Shown here piece after piece: positions 31,301 to 42,695 of a stretch of DNA of 64,000 nt. Origin of the DNA: Tetrapyrgos nigripes (Eukaryota > Basidiomycota > Agaricomycetes > Agaricales > Campanellaceae); contig JAACJM010000144.1 of NCBI GenBank assembly GCA_013368315.1, forward strand, positions 124,001-188,000, read 5' to 3'. Under the pieces are notes generated by a model that was not told the DNA's origin, ran no database searches, and saw only the letters and a program-made list of their open reading frames with translations. How positions within the stretch are numbered: the first letter of the stretch is position 1; each line of letters begins with the position of its first letter. The position numbers were made by a program, and so were the translations under genes.

Positions 31301-34283
31301 ACTCGTCCTTTCCAAATTATCCATACGGATTTACATGAATACCCCACGATATCCTACCACAAGTACAAGTACATAATCGTCTTCTTTGATGATTACACTT
31401 CAGATGCTTGGATACGTTTTCTTAAAGACAAAAAACAACCACTAACTGCCACTCGCCAGTTCCTTGCGATGGTAGAAACTCAATATAAGACGAAAGTCGA
31501 ACAGTGGATGTCTGATATGGGTGGTGAATTCATTAAAGGCACCTACCGAGAAATGTTACTCGAGAAAGGTGTTAAAATCCTTAACAGTGCACCATACATT
31601 CATCAACAGAATGGTCGAGCGGAACGCTTTATACGCACCCTGATGGATAAGTCACTGGCAATGATGAAGTTAGCATGTCTACCTGAATCTTGGTGGGAAT
31701 ATGCTGTCCGTCATGGATTGTATGTCTATCGACGTACTCCCTTACGACGACACAAATGGATAACTCCATTTGAAATGCTTGAAAAAGAAAAACCGCGTAT
31801 CGATCATTTACGAGTCTTTGGCTGTGGAGCTTACGTCTTTAAACCCGAGGAAACTCGAAAGAACAAACTCGCTTCCAAGTCAGAACTCATGACATATCTT
31901 GGTGTAGCACCAGGAGAACGTGGAAATCTTTTCATGCGTACAAACAATGCGGAATTTACATCTCCACAAGCCGTGTTTGAGGAAGACTTCTTTCCTCGAT
32001 GTAAAACTCAATCTCGTAATTCAAAACAACTACCTATCGAGTCATCGCACGACGATGACACTCCTCTACCACAACCAATCCCTGACGATGATGATGAAGA
32101 TTTTCATCATCGTCCTCCTCGCATCCCTTCAACAAGGAGACCTGATCAACTTCGTGACGACGAACCTGAACAGGATCCACCGCCTTCGTCTCCGGATAGT
32201 GACTCTGAGCCTAGAAGAACGGTAACACCGCCGCCAGTGGAGACACCACCTCCTCAGGCACCTCGAAAGCCCAGAGCTCCTAGACAAAGACGGCCACCAA
32301 CAGAACCAACGCGTCGAAGCGAGCGTACTGGTACTGTACCTAAACGATACGGGGATAAACACCCTGTAGAAGTTGAACGCGATCTTGAACCTCAAATCGC
32401 AGCTGATAAAAGAGCGGAAGCAAAAGCTAAAGCAGAGAGAGACGCTCGGAGAGAAAACCGACGTCAACAAGCTGCAGAGCAACAGGTTCCCGGACCTAGT
32501 TCTGCATCCGGAAGCGCACCCCAGGGGGAGCAGCAAGCCGAGAGTGATGACTCTGCACGCCCTGAATCAGAAGAAATGGCAGAACCATGCCGTGAAGGGG
32601 GAGTATCTATAAATTTCTTGCTTATGCAGGCAATTGCTCCTGGAGAAATCGATTCCCACTTGCTTATTCAGAAAGTTACTTCGAAGAATGATGGGAATCA
32701 ACCGAATGTTCGTAATATCCGCGAATGGACATTCAAAGACATTGCTCGCTTACCTATAGCTGAGCAAGAGGAATGGAAAGTCGCTTGCCGCGAAGAATTA
32801 GAGGCTCTTCGCAAGCGCGACACCTATGAATTGGTCGAAAGACCTAAAGATAGGAAAGTTATCAAAAACCGATGGGTCTTCGACATCAAAACTGATGGTC
32901 GCAAAAAGGCAAGACTCGTTGCAAAAGGTTTTTCACAGGTCGAAGGCATAGACTTTGATCAAATATATTCACCTGTTGTTCGATTCGAGACTGTGCGCTT
33001 AATCTTCGCTTTAGCTGCACTTAAGGGCTGGCACGTGTCCGGTGTCGATGTCCGATCAGCCTATCTATATGGCTTACTCGATGAAGAAATCTATATGGAA
33101 CAACCGGAAGCCTTTAAAGTAAAAGGACAAGAGCATAAAGTCGTCCGGCTTCTTCGTGCTCTTTACGGACTCAAACAAGCAGGACTTGCGTGGTGGAAAA
33201 GTCTTGATAAGTCCATGGCAGAACTTGGTTTTAAACGAATCATTTCCGACGCCGGAATCTTCATTCACAAACGCTATGACGCCGACAAAAATCTCATTGA
33301 AAATTCTATCGTCATTGCCGTAGTCTATGTGGATGACGCTCTATTCTGTGGAGCGAACAAAACCTTAGTCTTACGACTCAAAGGAGACTTTATGAAGAGA
33401 TGGGAATGTAGGGATCTAGGCGATGCCAAAGAATTCCTTAGGATGAGAATTACCAGAAAAGGCAGCAAGATCTCTTTAGACCAGTGCGCTTACCTGGATA
33501 AAATCCTAGAAACTTATGGAATGCAAAACGCGAAAGCTTCTGCTACCCCATTACCTGGCAATTATCACCCTCTTCCTCTTCCAAATGACACTCCTGTCAA
33601 TTATACTCTTCGTCAAAGTTATCAGGAGATAATCGGATCCTTACTCTACTTAATGTTAGGAACACGTCCTGATATCTCCTTTGCTGTTACAAAACTTGCG
33701 CAATTTGCTGCAAACCCCTCACAAGAACACTACAATAGGGCGAAAGACATTTGCCGTTATCTCGTTGGCACTAGAAAATATGCTCTTGTGTACAACGGTC
33801 GAGGGGGAGAAGGCTTATCAGCCTATACAGACTCCGATTGGGGATCAGATCCTGGAACTCGCAAATCTCAAACTGGCTTCTTTCTACAATTAGCCCAAGC
33901 ACCATTTAGCTGGACGTCTAGACAACAAAAGACAGTTGCTCTATCTTCGACTGAAGCTGAATACATGGCACTTAGTGACTGCAGTCGACAAGTCTGCTGG
34001 TTCAAGACTCTTCTCAGTGAAATCGAATATCCTCTTCACGCTATTCCAATTTACGGTGACAATCAAGGGATCAATTTTTATTGCATCAAACCCTGTCACG
34101 GATAAGCGAACCAAGCACATTGATATTCGATATCATTTTGTTCGAGAAAAAGTCATCGACGAGACAGTCAAGTTATTCTTCATTGAAGGAAGTAATAACC
34201 CTGCAGATCTACTCACTAAAGCTCTTGATCGAGTAAAGTTTGAGAAGTTCAGGAAACAATTAGGACTTCAGTTTTATAATTGA
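28347..34283 (+). pseudogene. Copia gag-pol polyprotein, two compensating frameshifts
   Basis: ATG at 28347. The first frame (1009 codons to 31376) encodes the Copia-type gag, a Gln/Gly/Lys-rich linker, the protease motif DSGAS (about residue 801) and the pre-integrase motif HRRIGHP. The frame then changes by -1 near 31228-31240. The second frame carries the integrase (HTD near 31328, SDMGGEF near 31511, GRAERF near 31615), a disordered Pro-rich linker, reverse transcriptase (NRWVFDIKTDG, SAYLYG, YVDD near 33326) and RNase H (DSDWGSD, STEAEYMAL). A +1 change near 34065-34085 leads to the last frame, which carries the RTKHIDIRYHFVREKV end and stops at 34283. Copia elements normally use one frame, so both shifts are probably mutations. 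No canonical slippery heptamer is present at the first shift. Confidence 0.9.
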
Positions 34284-34380
34284 AGAAATCGCATCGAAAA
34301 CATCGAGACACTGGATCCCTTCCTTCCATGGCTGCTTACAGCACCTACCTATGCTTACGTGCACTACCGTGCTGCTTAGC

Positions 34381-34388
34381 AAGGGGAG
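34381..34388 (+). other. Copia polypurine tract
   Basis: AAGGGGAG lies directly before the 3' LTR and is the expected plus-strand primer. Confidence 0.8.
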
Positions 34389-34756
34389 TGTTGAATTGGC
34401 GCATTCAGTTGCAGCCATCAACGTATTCTATGTAGAACAATAGTAGTAGTTATATATAGAACAATAAGATTATATAGACAATAAGTGTAGTACGACAATA
34501 GTGTACGAAACCAGCATTGTTCTATCAAGTACAATAGAATCTTATTGTTACACTAGTATTAGTTTACATGTATTTGTACCTCCTAAAAGGTATATAAGGA
34601 CTTGTAGATAGTCCTCCAAATAATAGGTTTCACACTTAACCCACATCGCTCTAACAAGCCTCTAACTAGCCTTACAAGCTATCTTTTATCCCCAGGTAAG
34701 TAGCGTAGTTGCCACTGCGTTTAGTAGTGTACAAGCCGTACCATGCCTGCTTAACA
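34389..34756 (+). repeat. Copia 3' LTR
   Basis: It starts TGTTGAATTGGCGC and ends CTGCTTAACA. It differs from the 5' LTR by roughly 15-18 scattered changes, mostly not at CpG. Confidence 0.9.
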
Positions 34757-35210
34757 GTAATGACAGGTAGTATACCGCTTCAGAGCCTCAGGGTTCTCAA
34801 TACTTAGTGAATTTCCCTATTTTATGATGAGATCAGAGCCTTTCTGCATGGTAGCAGGTGTCGGACCGACTCAGACAATGCTCCATTTTGGGCTATTGTA
34901 TTGATTAATAAGCTTACTAATTGCACAGCCATGCGCCGAATCTCAGAGGCCAAAAACCAAAAAACTGTTGCAAACGCTAAAAGAACACTTTTTGAGGTCA
35001 CAGAAAAGGTTGGAAATTTTTTTGTTAAAACTTGAGAGTAAAGCAAGATATCATATTTCTGCTCAATAGGAATTGAAGTACATAGTTCTAGCTACAACTC
35101 CTATTGAGCAGAATCATGGAAAAGGAATGTGGGATGGAGGAGAAGCGGTCGTTGTTGTCGGCTTGCCGAGCTTACATAAGGGGTGTCGGTTCCTGTCTGC
35201 CTCTATCTTA
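34757..35210. other. Spacer with a small hairpin
   Basis: CTGCTCAATAGGA (35059-35071) is inverted at about 35098-35110 (TCCTATTGAGCAG), with a short loop between. No gene is seen. Confidence 0.5.
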
Positions 35211-35528
35211 CGGTTACCATCACTTGATCTGACATGTACATCATTTATCTCCTCCGATTCCTATCTCCATGGACATTCTCACTTATTCATTTATTCTCAA
35301 TTTATTTCCTTTACATATATACCAAAGGACTTGTAGTTAGTTCTTTAGTCTGTTCACTTCGTCTCCACTCCGCTCTCAGTACAAGTGCAGTGTTGAGCAT
35401 AGTCAGCTACTCATCCTTTCCTCGTCCTTACTATCTCTTTCTCTCTCTCTCGTCTCATTGTAACTTGTCAATCTATCTTGTTCATTGTGTGACTTGGGTG
35501 ATTTTGCTAAGTGATAATGTTCTTGACA
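35211..35528 (+). repeat. 5'-truncated solo LTR of the TGTCA(C/T)GAATCGCC family
   Basis: From CGGTTACCATCAC to GTTCTTGACA it matches the solo LTR at 58791-59212 and the inverse of 61977-62454. The first 100 or so bases of the LTR are missing or too diverged. Confidence 0.75.
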
Positions 35529-35642
35529 CTCACAGATACTGCGTAATTGTCATAAAACATCTGGTAAGCATGTGTTTCACAGCTCACCAGATTGACACCT
35601 GCCAGCATGCTTGCCAGCTTCAAATTAGTTGGTAAAAAAAAA

Positions 35643-35703
35643 AATTTAAGGGCTTCGCCAGGGAACCTACCTACCTAGCCCCGGTACAGGATTCTCCGGC
35701 CCA
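35643..35703 (-). repeat. KDZ-MITE-like terminal fragment
   Basis: Read on the minus strand it starts CAAGGGGGTCTGGGCC and continues through TAGGTAGGTAGGTTCCC. This matches the right half of the element at 54266-54634. Confidence 0.55.
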
Positions 35704-36321
35704 GACCCCCTTGGTAGAAATTCATTCAAAGTCAACACCTGTATTTTATTCAAAGGTTGATACCCATATTTATTCAAAGTTGACACCTGTAATTATTCAA
35801 AGTCAACACTCACATTCATGTATATAGCTAGCTTAATCTAGTAAGGTAAGCCAAATTTAGTAGTTCCCACAATATGTCATGTGGTCTTATACATATATAT
35901 TGTACAGACTCCATGGTATCCAGGATAGGTTAAGCTGGCACTACAGACCCATGAGGATATGGCTGGGGTTTATGCTCCATGCATCTACTTCAGTTGCATG
36001 CTGTGGTCTGATGATTGGTGGCCTTACAGGCAGTGTGATCAGATTCCCTAACCAGCCCAAAAATGTGCATACTTGTGCTTTTCCCTACACACACTCTAAT
36101 ATGGCAGTGTGGGCCACTGTATACAGTGGTGGATATGAGTCCTCTTTCTTTTGTTAGGATTTCTGTCTGTTAGTCTTGAAAGGTGTTGGTCACAGATGAA
36201 GTGGGATTGGGGAATTTGCAGAGGAATTGCTGTGCCAATGATACACCATACAAAATTTGCATATAGAAATGTTAATTGGTGGTTAGAAAGCTGGTTCACC
36301 ACTTCAATTGGTATATAAAGG
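35704..36321. other. Non-coding spacer
   Basis: A short tandem of the phrase 'TTCAAAGT(T/C)(G/A)ACAC' occurs at 35727-35810. No gene is seen. Confidence 0.4.
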
Positions 36322-37353
36322 ACTAGAGTGAGTCCCAAACTGCCAGTTAAAGTGCTAGTGGACTAAGTGTATGCACCAGTACAATAAAGCTAAGTACTTA
36401 TGAATCCTACATTTACATCTACACCTCATCATAGGATGTGCTTATTCTAAGTACTATGGTTGATGTGTACAGTGCTTCAGTTATAGTAGCAGATCCACCC
36501 CATAAAGACTTTGTAACAAATTCCTACTATAATGCCCCTATTCACAGGCAAGGAATGTGTAGGCTATACAACCCAGACTCTAGCGCTAAACAATCACTGG
36601 TTGAGAATTGTGCCATAATTGGAGAAATCAGAGGAAAACCCTAGTAACTGACTATGTCCAAACTAGCAGTATAGTAATTGATACCTCGTTTATAAGCAAA
36701 ACAGAAGGAATAGTCTTTTCAAAGACAGTAAGGATAGATAAGTAGGACAATGTATATATGTACGAGTTCCTAGAAAGCTCAGCTTTCATATGGTACTAAA
36801 GGGATGGACTAGCAGTGAAGGAATAAAACCCATAGTTCATTACTGCCAGTATGCGATCTAAAGAATGAGTCATAGTGAGAAAGCCCCAAAAGGGTAAGGA
36901 TATTTCTGAATGTAGCAGTAGGATCGGCAAGATGTGTGCCTGATGACTGAGGTGTTCTCATTGGTACAAGTGCAACTACAAAATATATGTGGAACCTTAT
37001 AGAGAGCTGGACTAGTCTATAAGAGAACTATGCCACAAACTGGTCTAGTGACACTCAGTCTATAGTAGTGCCAGAAAAACATAAGAGGAGGAATAAGCAA
37101 AGACTATGCAAACCTATAGTGACTGATTGGCAGTAAAGGAATGTGAGTCATACGAGTGGAGCCCAGCATGGATGGTGGAGCTATGTGAGTCAGAATGACT
37201 ACAGCTGCCAGTTCCAGAAAGGTACTCTTAGTCAAGAGGATGAAGTGAAGGGAACATAGAAAGCCCTATTAGTTTTAGATAATATTCTACATTTCCTAGA
37301 TACCCTAATTAGAAAGTACCTACTTAATCTAGTAGTACTGACAAGCATGGACT
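36322..37353 (+). repeat. Unclassified dispersed repeat, left part (split by the Gypsy element)
   Basis: It matches the reverse complement of about 60420-61410 over its length, starting around GGACTAGAGTGAG and including TTCTAAGTACTATGGTTGAT and GTACGAGTTCC. One frame keeps LSTMVDVY and ADPP in both copies, hinting at former coding. A TATA-like GTATATAAAGG lies at its start. Confidence 0.7.
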
Positions 37354-37751
37354 TGTCACAAAGAGGCGAGCACTTAGATAGCGATAACGAGGAGCTACAG
37401 GCTCGACCTGGCTAACAGACAGCAGTGAGTACTGAAACTACAGTGCCTATCAGTAAAGGTGAAAGAACTAGTAAAAAGGGGAATACACACCTGGTCCCAA
37501 CGACGAAGAGGTCAAGATGGGAACCAGGTGTCAGGACAGGGTTTATATATGTAAAGGTAAAGCTGTAAAGTAAAGCTGTCACAGAAGCTGTAAAGAGAGC
37601 TGTAAAAGAAGCTGTATCGGAGAAATGAAAGGTCCGGTGTGTAGCATGTGGAACATGAGTCATATGGTGTAAAGGTCTGAGGAATGGTATGGAGATCTGA
37701 GGATGCGGAGATAAGAGGAAATAAATAGTACCAAATATAGACTTCATGACA
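37354..37751 (-). repeat. Gypsy 3' LTR
   Basis: This 398-bp copy is the 3' LTR of the minus-strand element. The purine tract AGAAGGGGGGTAA (rc of 37752-37764) lies directly upstream in element sense. Confidence 0.93.
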
Positions 37752-37764
37752 TTACCCCCCTTCT
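37752..37764 (-). other. Gypsy polypurine tract
   Basis: In element sense AGAAGGGGGGTAA abuts the 3' LTR, as expected for the plus-strand primer. Confidence 0.75.
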
Positions 37765-37788
37765 AAACTTCATCATCCTCGATGAACA

Positions 37789-40700
37789 CTAAATCTTCGT
37801 TGCCTGCAGGTGTTTCTTGTGGAATGCAGTGATTTTCCGTTTCGCATTTTTGAGGTTTGGAGCTGGCTCCCATGGATTGTGGCTGTCATCATACCCCTTC
37901 CACTTGACAAGGTATTCCATTCGCCTCCATCGTACTCTGCTATCCAGAAGAGTGTCCACTTCATATTCAGGCTCGTCCTCCCCTTCGAGGTATACTGGCT
38001 CTGGCTCTTCAGGTAAGAGTCCGTTCACCATATTACCCTTGTAGGGGTACAGTTTGTCAACATGGAATACCGGATGTAGGTGACTCAGGGATTTGGGAAG
38101 GTCTAATTGATAGTCTAAGTTGCGTATGGGCCTAGCTGTCGGTCACCCAACTTGTCGCTCGAGAGCTTTAAGTCGATGTCCTCGGCACTAAGCCAGACGT
38201 AGTCCCCAACCTTAAACTGATGTCCCTTTCGCTTCCCTCTCTCGTACCCTTCCTTCATGCGCTGTTTAGCCAGATGTAGCGCTGCCCCTGCATCTTTCCT
38301 AACCTCTCTTAGAATCTTTAGACGGTCTTCTACATCTGGTATGCCTGTACGACGGCCTACTGGTATGTTGAACAGGGGGAGGTAGCCATAGGTCACTTCA
38401 AAGGGGGCCATGTTGTGCACGGAGTGTGTACGGGAGTTCAGAACAAATTCGGCCATAGGAAGGTGTTCTACCCAGTCATCCTGTCTATAGTTTGTGTAGA
38501 GACATAGGTATTTCTTGACTTCCTGGTTTGCTCGTTCCATCTGTCCATTTGTCTGGGGTTGGTAACCCGAGGAGAGGCTTGACTTGATCCCGAGTCGGTC
38601 CAAGAGAGAGTGCATGGCTTGGGCTGCGAACTGTGGGCCACGATCTGACACGAAACGGAGTGGAAGACTGTGTAGGCGGAAGATTTGCGACTTCAGCAGC
38701 AGTGATATTAGACGTACAGGGAAGGGTGTGGACTTGTTTCCCGTAGAGGTCCGTGCAAACCAGGATCGCGTCGTAACCTTGTGAAGACGGTAACTGTGTA
38801 ATGAGATCGATTCCAACTTCTTCCCAGAGTCCCAGGGGAACATCCAATGGTTGGATTACGGCTCATGGATGACGCTGTAGCTTCTTCCTGGCGCATTGAT
38901 CGCATCCTTCCATGTACTTTTCTACAAAGGAGCGGATAGTGGGCCACCAGAAGTGCGAGGTTACCAAGTTGAGTGTCCCATGTAGCCCTGGATGTCCCAC
39001 TGATGGCTTGTCGTGACACTGTTCTACTATTGCCTTCCACAGCTCTTCATCTGGAGGGACATAGACTCGTCCCCTGTGGTATACTAACCCGTTATCCTCT
39101 TCCCATTCCGGTAAGCCATTTGCAAGTCGCTGCAACCCCTCCTTCAGCTGTTCCAGTCCCTTTAGCACTTCCACTTCTCTTCCCAGTGCCTGCCAAATTC
39201 GTTCCTCTAGGGGATTGACCAGCGTAGTAGCTGCAAGCTTTACGAAGTGTTCGGGTCTGAGTACTGTAGTCTCCAAATTGTCTTCTCAGTCAGTTACTTG
39301 GTGGGGGTGTAAGCGGGAGAGAGCGTCTGCTTGGGTATTTGCTCTACCGGGACGGTGGACTAACTGGAAGTCAAAGCATGATAGCCAGAGGGCCCATCTC
39401 GCTTGTCATCGGCTAAGGTCTTGTGCAGTTCGCCAGAACTCCAGATTGGAGTGGTCTGTGATGATCTCAAAGGACTGTGGTAATCCTTTCAGGAAGCTTC
39501 ACCAGTCCTTCAGTGCTTCAATGATAGCCAGCATCTCTCAGTTATAGATTTCGTAGTTTCGTTCTGCTGGCTGCATGGACACTGAACGGAATGCCACCGG
39601 ATGCCAGAGACCGTCTTTGAGCATCTGGATCTGAGCTCTGCCTGTTGCAAAACCTGAAGCGTCTACTTCAACACGGGTGGGGCGATCCAGTGACCAGAGT
39701 GTAAGGATAGGGGCAGATGTGAAGGCTGTTCAGAGGGAGTCAAAGGCCTCCTGCTGGTGAGTTCCCCAGTTAAACAAGATGTCTTTACGTGTGAGATCGT
39801 TCAGGGGTCGGGCTGTTTTAGCGAAGTTTTCTATGAATCGTTGGTAGAAGTTTGCGAAGCCCAGGAATGCTTGAACATCTCAGACATTGCGGGGAACTGG
39901 CCAGTGATGTACTGCTTCTACCTTCACTGGATCCATACTGACTTGCCCTTCCTGGATAATCAACCCGAGATACTCTATCTCTTCCCGTTCAAACTCGCAT
40001 TTCTCTGGCCTCAGATACAGGTCGTTCTTCTTTAGCCTGGCTAACACTTCCCGAACCACTCCTCGATGTTCTTCCAGGGTTCCACTGAAGATCAGAATAT
40101 CGTCCAGGTAAACTGCTACTTTTCCCGCTGCAATCAGGTCTGAGAAGATAGAGTTCATGAGTCCTTGAAACGTAGCGGGTGAGTTCATTAACCCGAAGAA
40201 CATGACGGTGGGTTCAAAAAGCCCTCGGTTCGTCGCAAACACTGCCTTCCATTCATCTCCCTTCTTGATCCAAACATTGTTATATCCCCATCGTACATCA
40301 AACTTGGTGAAGTACTTGGCTCCTTGCAGACGACTGACTATGTCCACGACGAGGGGTAGGGGATAGCGGTTCTTAATGGTGTACTCGTTTAGATGTCGGT
40401 AATCTTGGATAAATCGCAGTTTCCCGTCTTTCTTCTTGATGAAGAAGACTGGAGAGGACAGGGGAGATTTGGATGGTCGGATGTAGTCTTTGCGGATGTT
40501 CTCTTCCAAGAATCGGTCGAGCTCCTGCTGTTCGTTGATAGACATCAGGTAGATTTTGGTGCGCAGGGTGGCAGGTGCTCCCGGTACCAGGTCAATAGCA
40601 TGGTCCCAGGGTTTGTATGCAGGGAGGCATTCTGACTCGGCTTCAGAGAAAACCTGAGCGTAATCTCGATATTGAGGAGGTACTATCTCCTCAAACGACT

Positions 40701-41517
40701 GTTTCAGCTTCGCTCGATTTGCCTCTTCTGCTAACTGTTGCGAGTAAGTGAACCCTGCCGCACACCAGACTTCCTCTCCGGTGTCGGCAATGATCCCTGC
40801 TTTCTTCCAGGAGCGCCTCATGCGCCAGTTAGCTTGAATGCGATAGACTGGGGGTTCCTCTTCTTCCTGTTCTGTTACCGGATCTGGGGTCTGGTCTGTG
40901 GGGGTACGTGTTTCCTGCAGGATAGACTGGGTCGATTCTGATTCTGTACCTTCAAGGATAATGTTTCCTTTTGGAGTGGGTCCCAGACTAGAGGCCACGA
41001 ATTGATCCTGGTCGGGAGTCTCTTCTACCGATGGGGGTGACGCTCTGGGAATTTGCAATCGACCACTCATCCAGTCAATCTGTGGGTTCACTTTGCGTAG
41101 CCAGGGAAGACCCAGAATGACGTCTTCTCCACCTAAGTCCGTTACCAGAAAGTCTAACCATGTCTCCTGTCTGTCTACCGTCATCGCCAGTCGGCAAAAC
41201 CGATCTATGCGCCCTGCTCGGTTAAGGGTGCCGTCGACGTTGTAGACGTCTAGGGATTTGCAGAGAGGATGCGTTTGGATTCGGTGTTGCTTTACAAATG
41301 ACTGTCCCAGGAACAGGCCTGTAGCTCCACTGTCAACCATCGCCACTACCACTGTTTCGTTCTGTCTTCCTCGGAGTTTCACACGTATACGGAAGTGAGA
41401 AGCATCGGATTCTATTTCAGAGATATTGGATATAGTACATGAGGGAATAGAATCGTACGAGGAACAGGAAAACATGTGGGTAGTTAAGGGTGTTTGCGTC
41501 GTAGCGGGAACGGACAC
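37789..41517 (-). pseudogene. Gypsy pol: protease, RT, RNase H, integrase, chromodomain, with seven TGA stops
   Basis: Pol is open from 41517 to the first stop at 39880. It includes the protease motif DSGATG (about residue 60) and RT motifs (RHLNEYT, YLDDILIFS near residue 470). The same frame then continues without indel to about 38690, through RNase H (VEVDASG, ITDHSNLEF, ADALSR) and the integrase zinc/HHCC and first catalytic region. It is broken only by TGA at 39880, 39730, 39538, 39499, 39406, 39286 and 38863. Each stop sits where Arg is expected. A frame change near 38680 leads to the second integrase part (SDRGPQF, NGQMERANQE). Another near 38118 leads to the [12 protein letters not shown] region and a chromodomain ([18 protein letters not shown], stop at 37789). 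The chromodomain would target integration to marked chromatin. Confidence 0.9.
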
Positions 41518-41522
41518 CCGTT

Positions 41523-42695
41523 TTAAAAACCCGGCTGGGCAGCGATGTTATGTAGTAGAGCAGTTTGGTCAGCAATGGACTTTTGCAAGGCACTAAGCAC
41601 GGATGAGGATTCGGCAGCTGAAGAAGCAGTGATAGTAGTAGTGGGGGTAGGGGCAGGGGTAGGAGTCGGCAGATCATCTGAGAAGAGACTAAAGGTGTCG
41701 CTGATGGTAGCGGCCACACATTGTTGACCTCGGCCCCCTCCTCTAGGTCGTCCCATATATTGGTCCTGACAGACTGAGGAGTGGTGACCTATCCTCTCAC
41801 AATAGTCACACTTATCGTGTCCATGGCTCCCATCTTGTTTCAGGTGGTCCCTGGAACCGCAGCCGTAACAGCGCCCTTGCATCGCCTTCTGATAGTCCAC
41901 AAAGTTGCGCCCGTTACCCTGGGGATGCTCGGTACGAGATGTGTCTACATCCATGGCATTAGGGTCCTGTGCAGAGGAGAATTTGGAGAAGAAAGTGGTA
42001 GGGCCAGTGATAGGTTTCCCCAGGAACTCAGCCAGGGTTTGCTTGACGTGGAGCGCTCTGTTAATCAACTCGTCCAGGTTCTTGGGGGCCTCCTTCTGGC
42101 CTAGCTCCACATTTGCCAATGGGAGCAGTAGGTCCTTATGAAGGTGCTTCTGGAACTTGTACTGAAGGTCCTTGTCTGAGAACCCGGTCTTTTCTGCCCA
42201 CTGTTTAAAAACCTGAGAGAACTCCAAAACTGTCTTATCTCCCTGCTTCAGCACCTCAAGCTTGTTCTGCGCCAACTGCTGTTCGTTTGCTACTCCAAAC
42301 CAAACTTTTAGTGCATGGGTGAAGTTATCCCAGTTCCCTTCCCAGGGGAAGACTGCTCCAGCTTCTTCTGCTCGGACTCTGCTGATATGACGGGCATATT
42401 CTGCGGCCCATTCTGCAGCAGGTCCCTCCATCATGAGAAGCACTTCAGCAATACACTTCTGTGGATCGAGTTTCCCGTTATTGAGTTTGAGCCGTTTCTG
42501 TTCTCCGGCCCAGAGGATGAAGAGAGATAGGAATGAGTCGAGTTTAGCGGGTTCGCCCTTGAACGGGGCAGGTTTGGGAGTTTTATCCGAAGACTCATGG
42601 ACGGGTCTGTTGACTAGGCTGGTAATTGCCTGTTGCAGTCGGTTCTGGTTGTTAACCAGAGCCTGTAGGAGGTTTTCGAGAGCAGTGGAGGACAT
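41523..42695 (-). CDS. Gypsy gag, intact, 390 aa
   Basis: ATG at 42695 to TAA at 41523-41525. The middle holds the retrotransposon gag helical domain (ECAEVLLMME-like region, AAEWAAEYARH, LEFSQVFKQWAEKTG). Two zinc-knuckle-like Cys/His clusters follow near residues 275-310 (CYGCGSRDHLKQDG and CDYCERIGHHSSVC). Gag forms the virus-like particle and packages the RNA. It ends six bases before the first pol codon listed and in a different frame, consistent with -1 frameshifting at the GGGTTTT site overlapping its last codons. Gag has no premature stop, unlike pol. Confidence 0.9.
   Translation of the reverse strand: MSSTALENLLQALVNNQNRLQQAITSLVNRPVHESSDKTPKPAPFKGEPAKLDSFLSLFILWAGEQKRLKLNNGKLDPQKCIAEVLLMMEGPAAEWAAEYARHISRVRAEEAGAVFPWEGNWDNFTHALKVWFGVANEQQLAQNKLEVLKQGDKTVLEFSQVFKQWAEKTGFSDKDLQYKFQKHLHKDLLLPLANVELGQKEAPKNLDELINRALHVKQTLAEFLGKPITGPTTFFSKFSSAQDPNAMDVDTSRTEHPQGNGRNFVDYQKAMQGRCYGCGSRDHLKQDGSHGHDKCDYCERIGHHSSVCQDQYMGRPRGGGRGQQCVAATISDTFSLFSDDLPTPTPAPTPTTTITASSAAESSSVLSALQKSIADQTALLHNIAAQPGF
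41526..41532 (-). promoter_or_regulatory. Probable -1 ribosomal frameshift heptamer GGGTTTT
   Basis: In element sense the codons CCG GGT TTT TAA end gag. G GGT TTT fits the X XXY YYZ rule and lies directly before the stop. A -1 slip enters the pol frame (TTA AAA CGG GTG), which is open into the protease. Confidence 0.6.

Larger units (their letters stand above)
27664..34756 (+). mobile_element. Copia (Ty1-type) LTR retrotransposon, nearly complete
   Basis: Two LTRs (369 and 368 bp, roughly 95% identical) flank a leader, one gag-pol frame broken twice, and a purine tract. The order protease, integrase, reverse transcriptase, RNase H is diagnostic of Copia. No perfect 5-bp target duplication is seen (left flank AGTGC, right flank GTAAT). 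Confidence 0.92.

Noticed and set aside
32129..32536. Antisense open frames within the Copia and Gypsy coding regions
   Set aside because: They mirror codon bias of the sense polyproteins and have no independent features.
27659..34761. 5-bp target duplication for the Copia element
   Set aside because: Flanks AGTGC and GTAAT do not match. Shifting the LTR ends by one or two bases does not yield a duplication.
36152..36425. Solo LTR starting TGTTAGGATTTCTG
   Set aside because: A TATA-like box and a plausible start exist. However no second copy, matching end or target duplication was found, and part of it belongs to the 36322 repeat.
38863..39882. Programmed TGA readthrough or recoding of TGA as Arg in the Gypsy pol
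   Set aside because: Seven sites are too many for programmed readthrough, and normal genes in the window use TGA as a stop (for example the esterase at 26864-26866).
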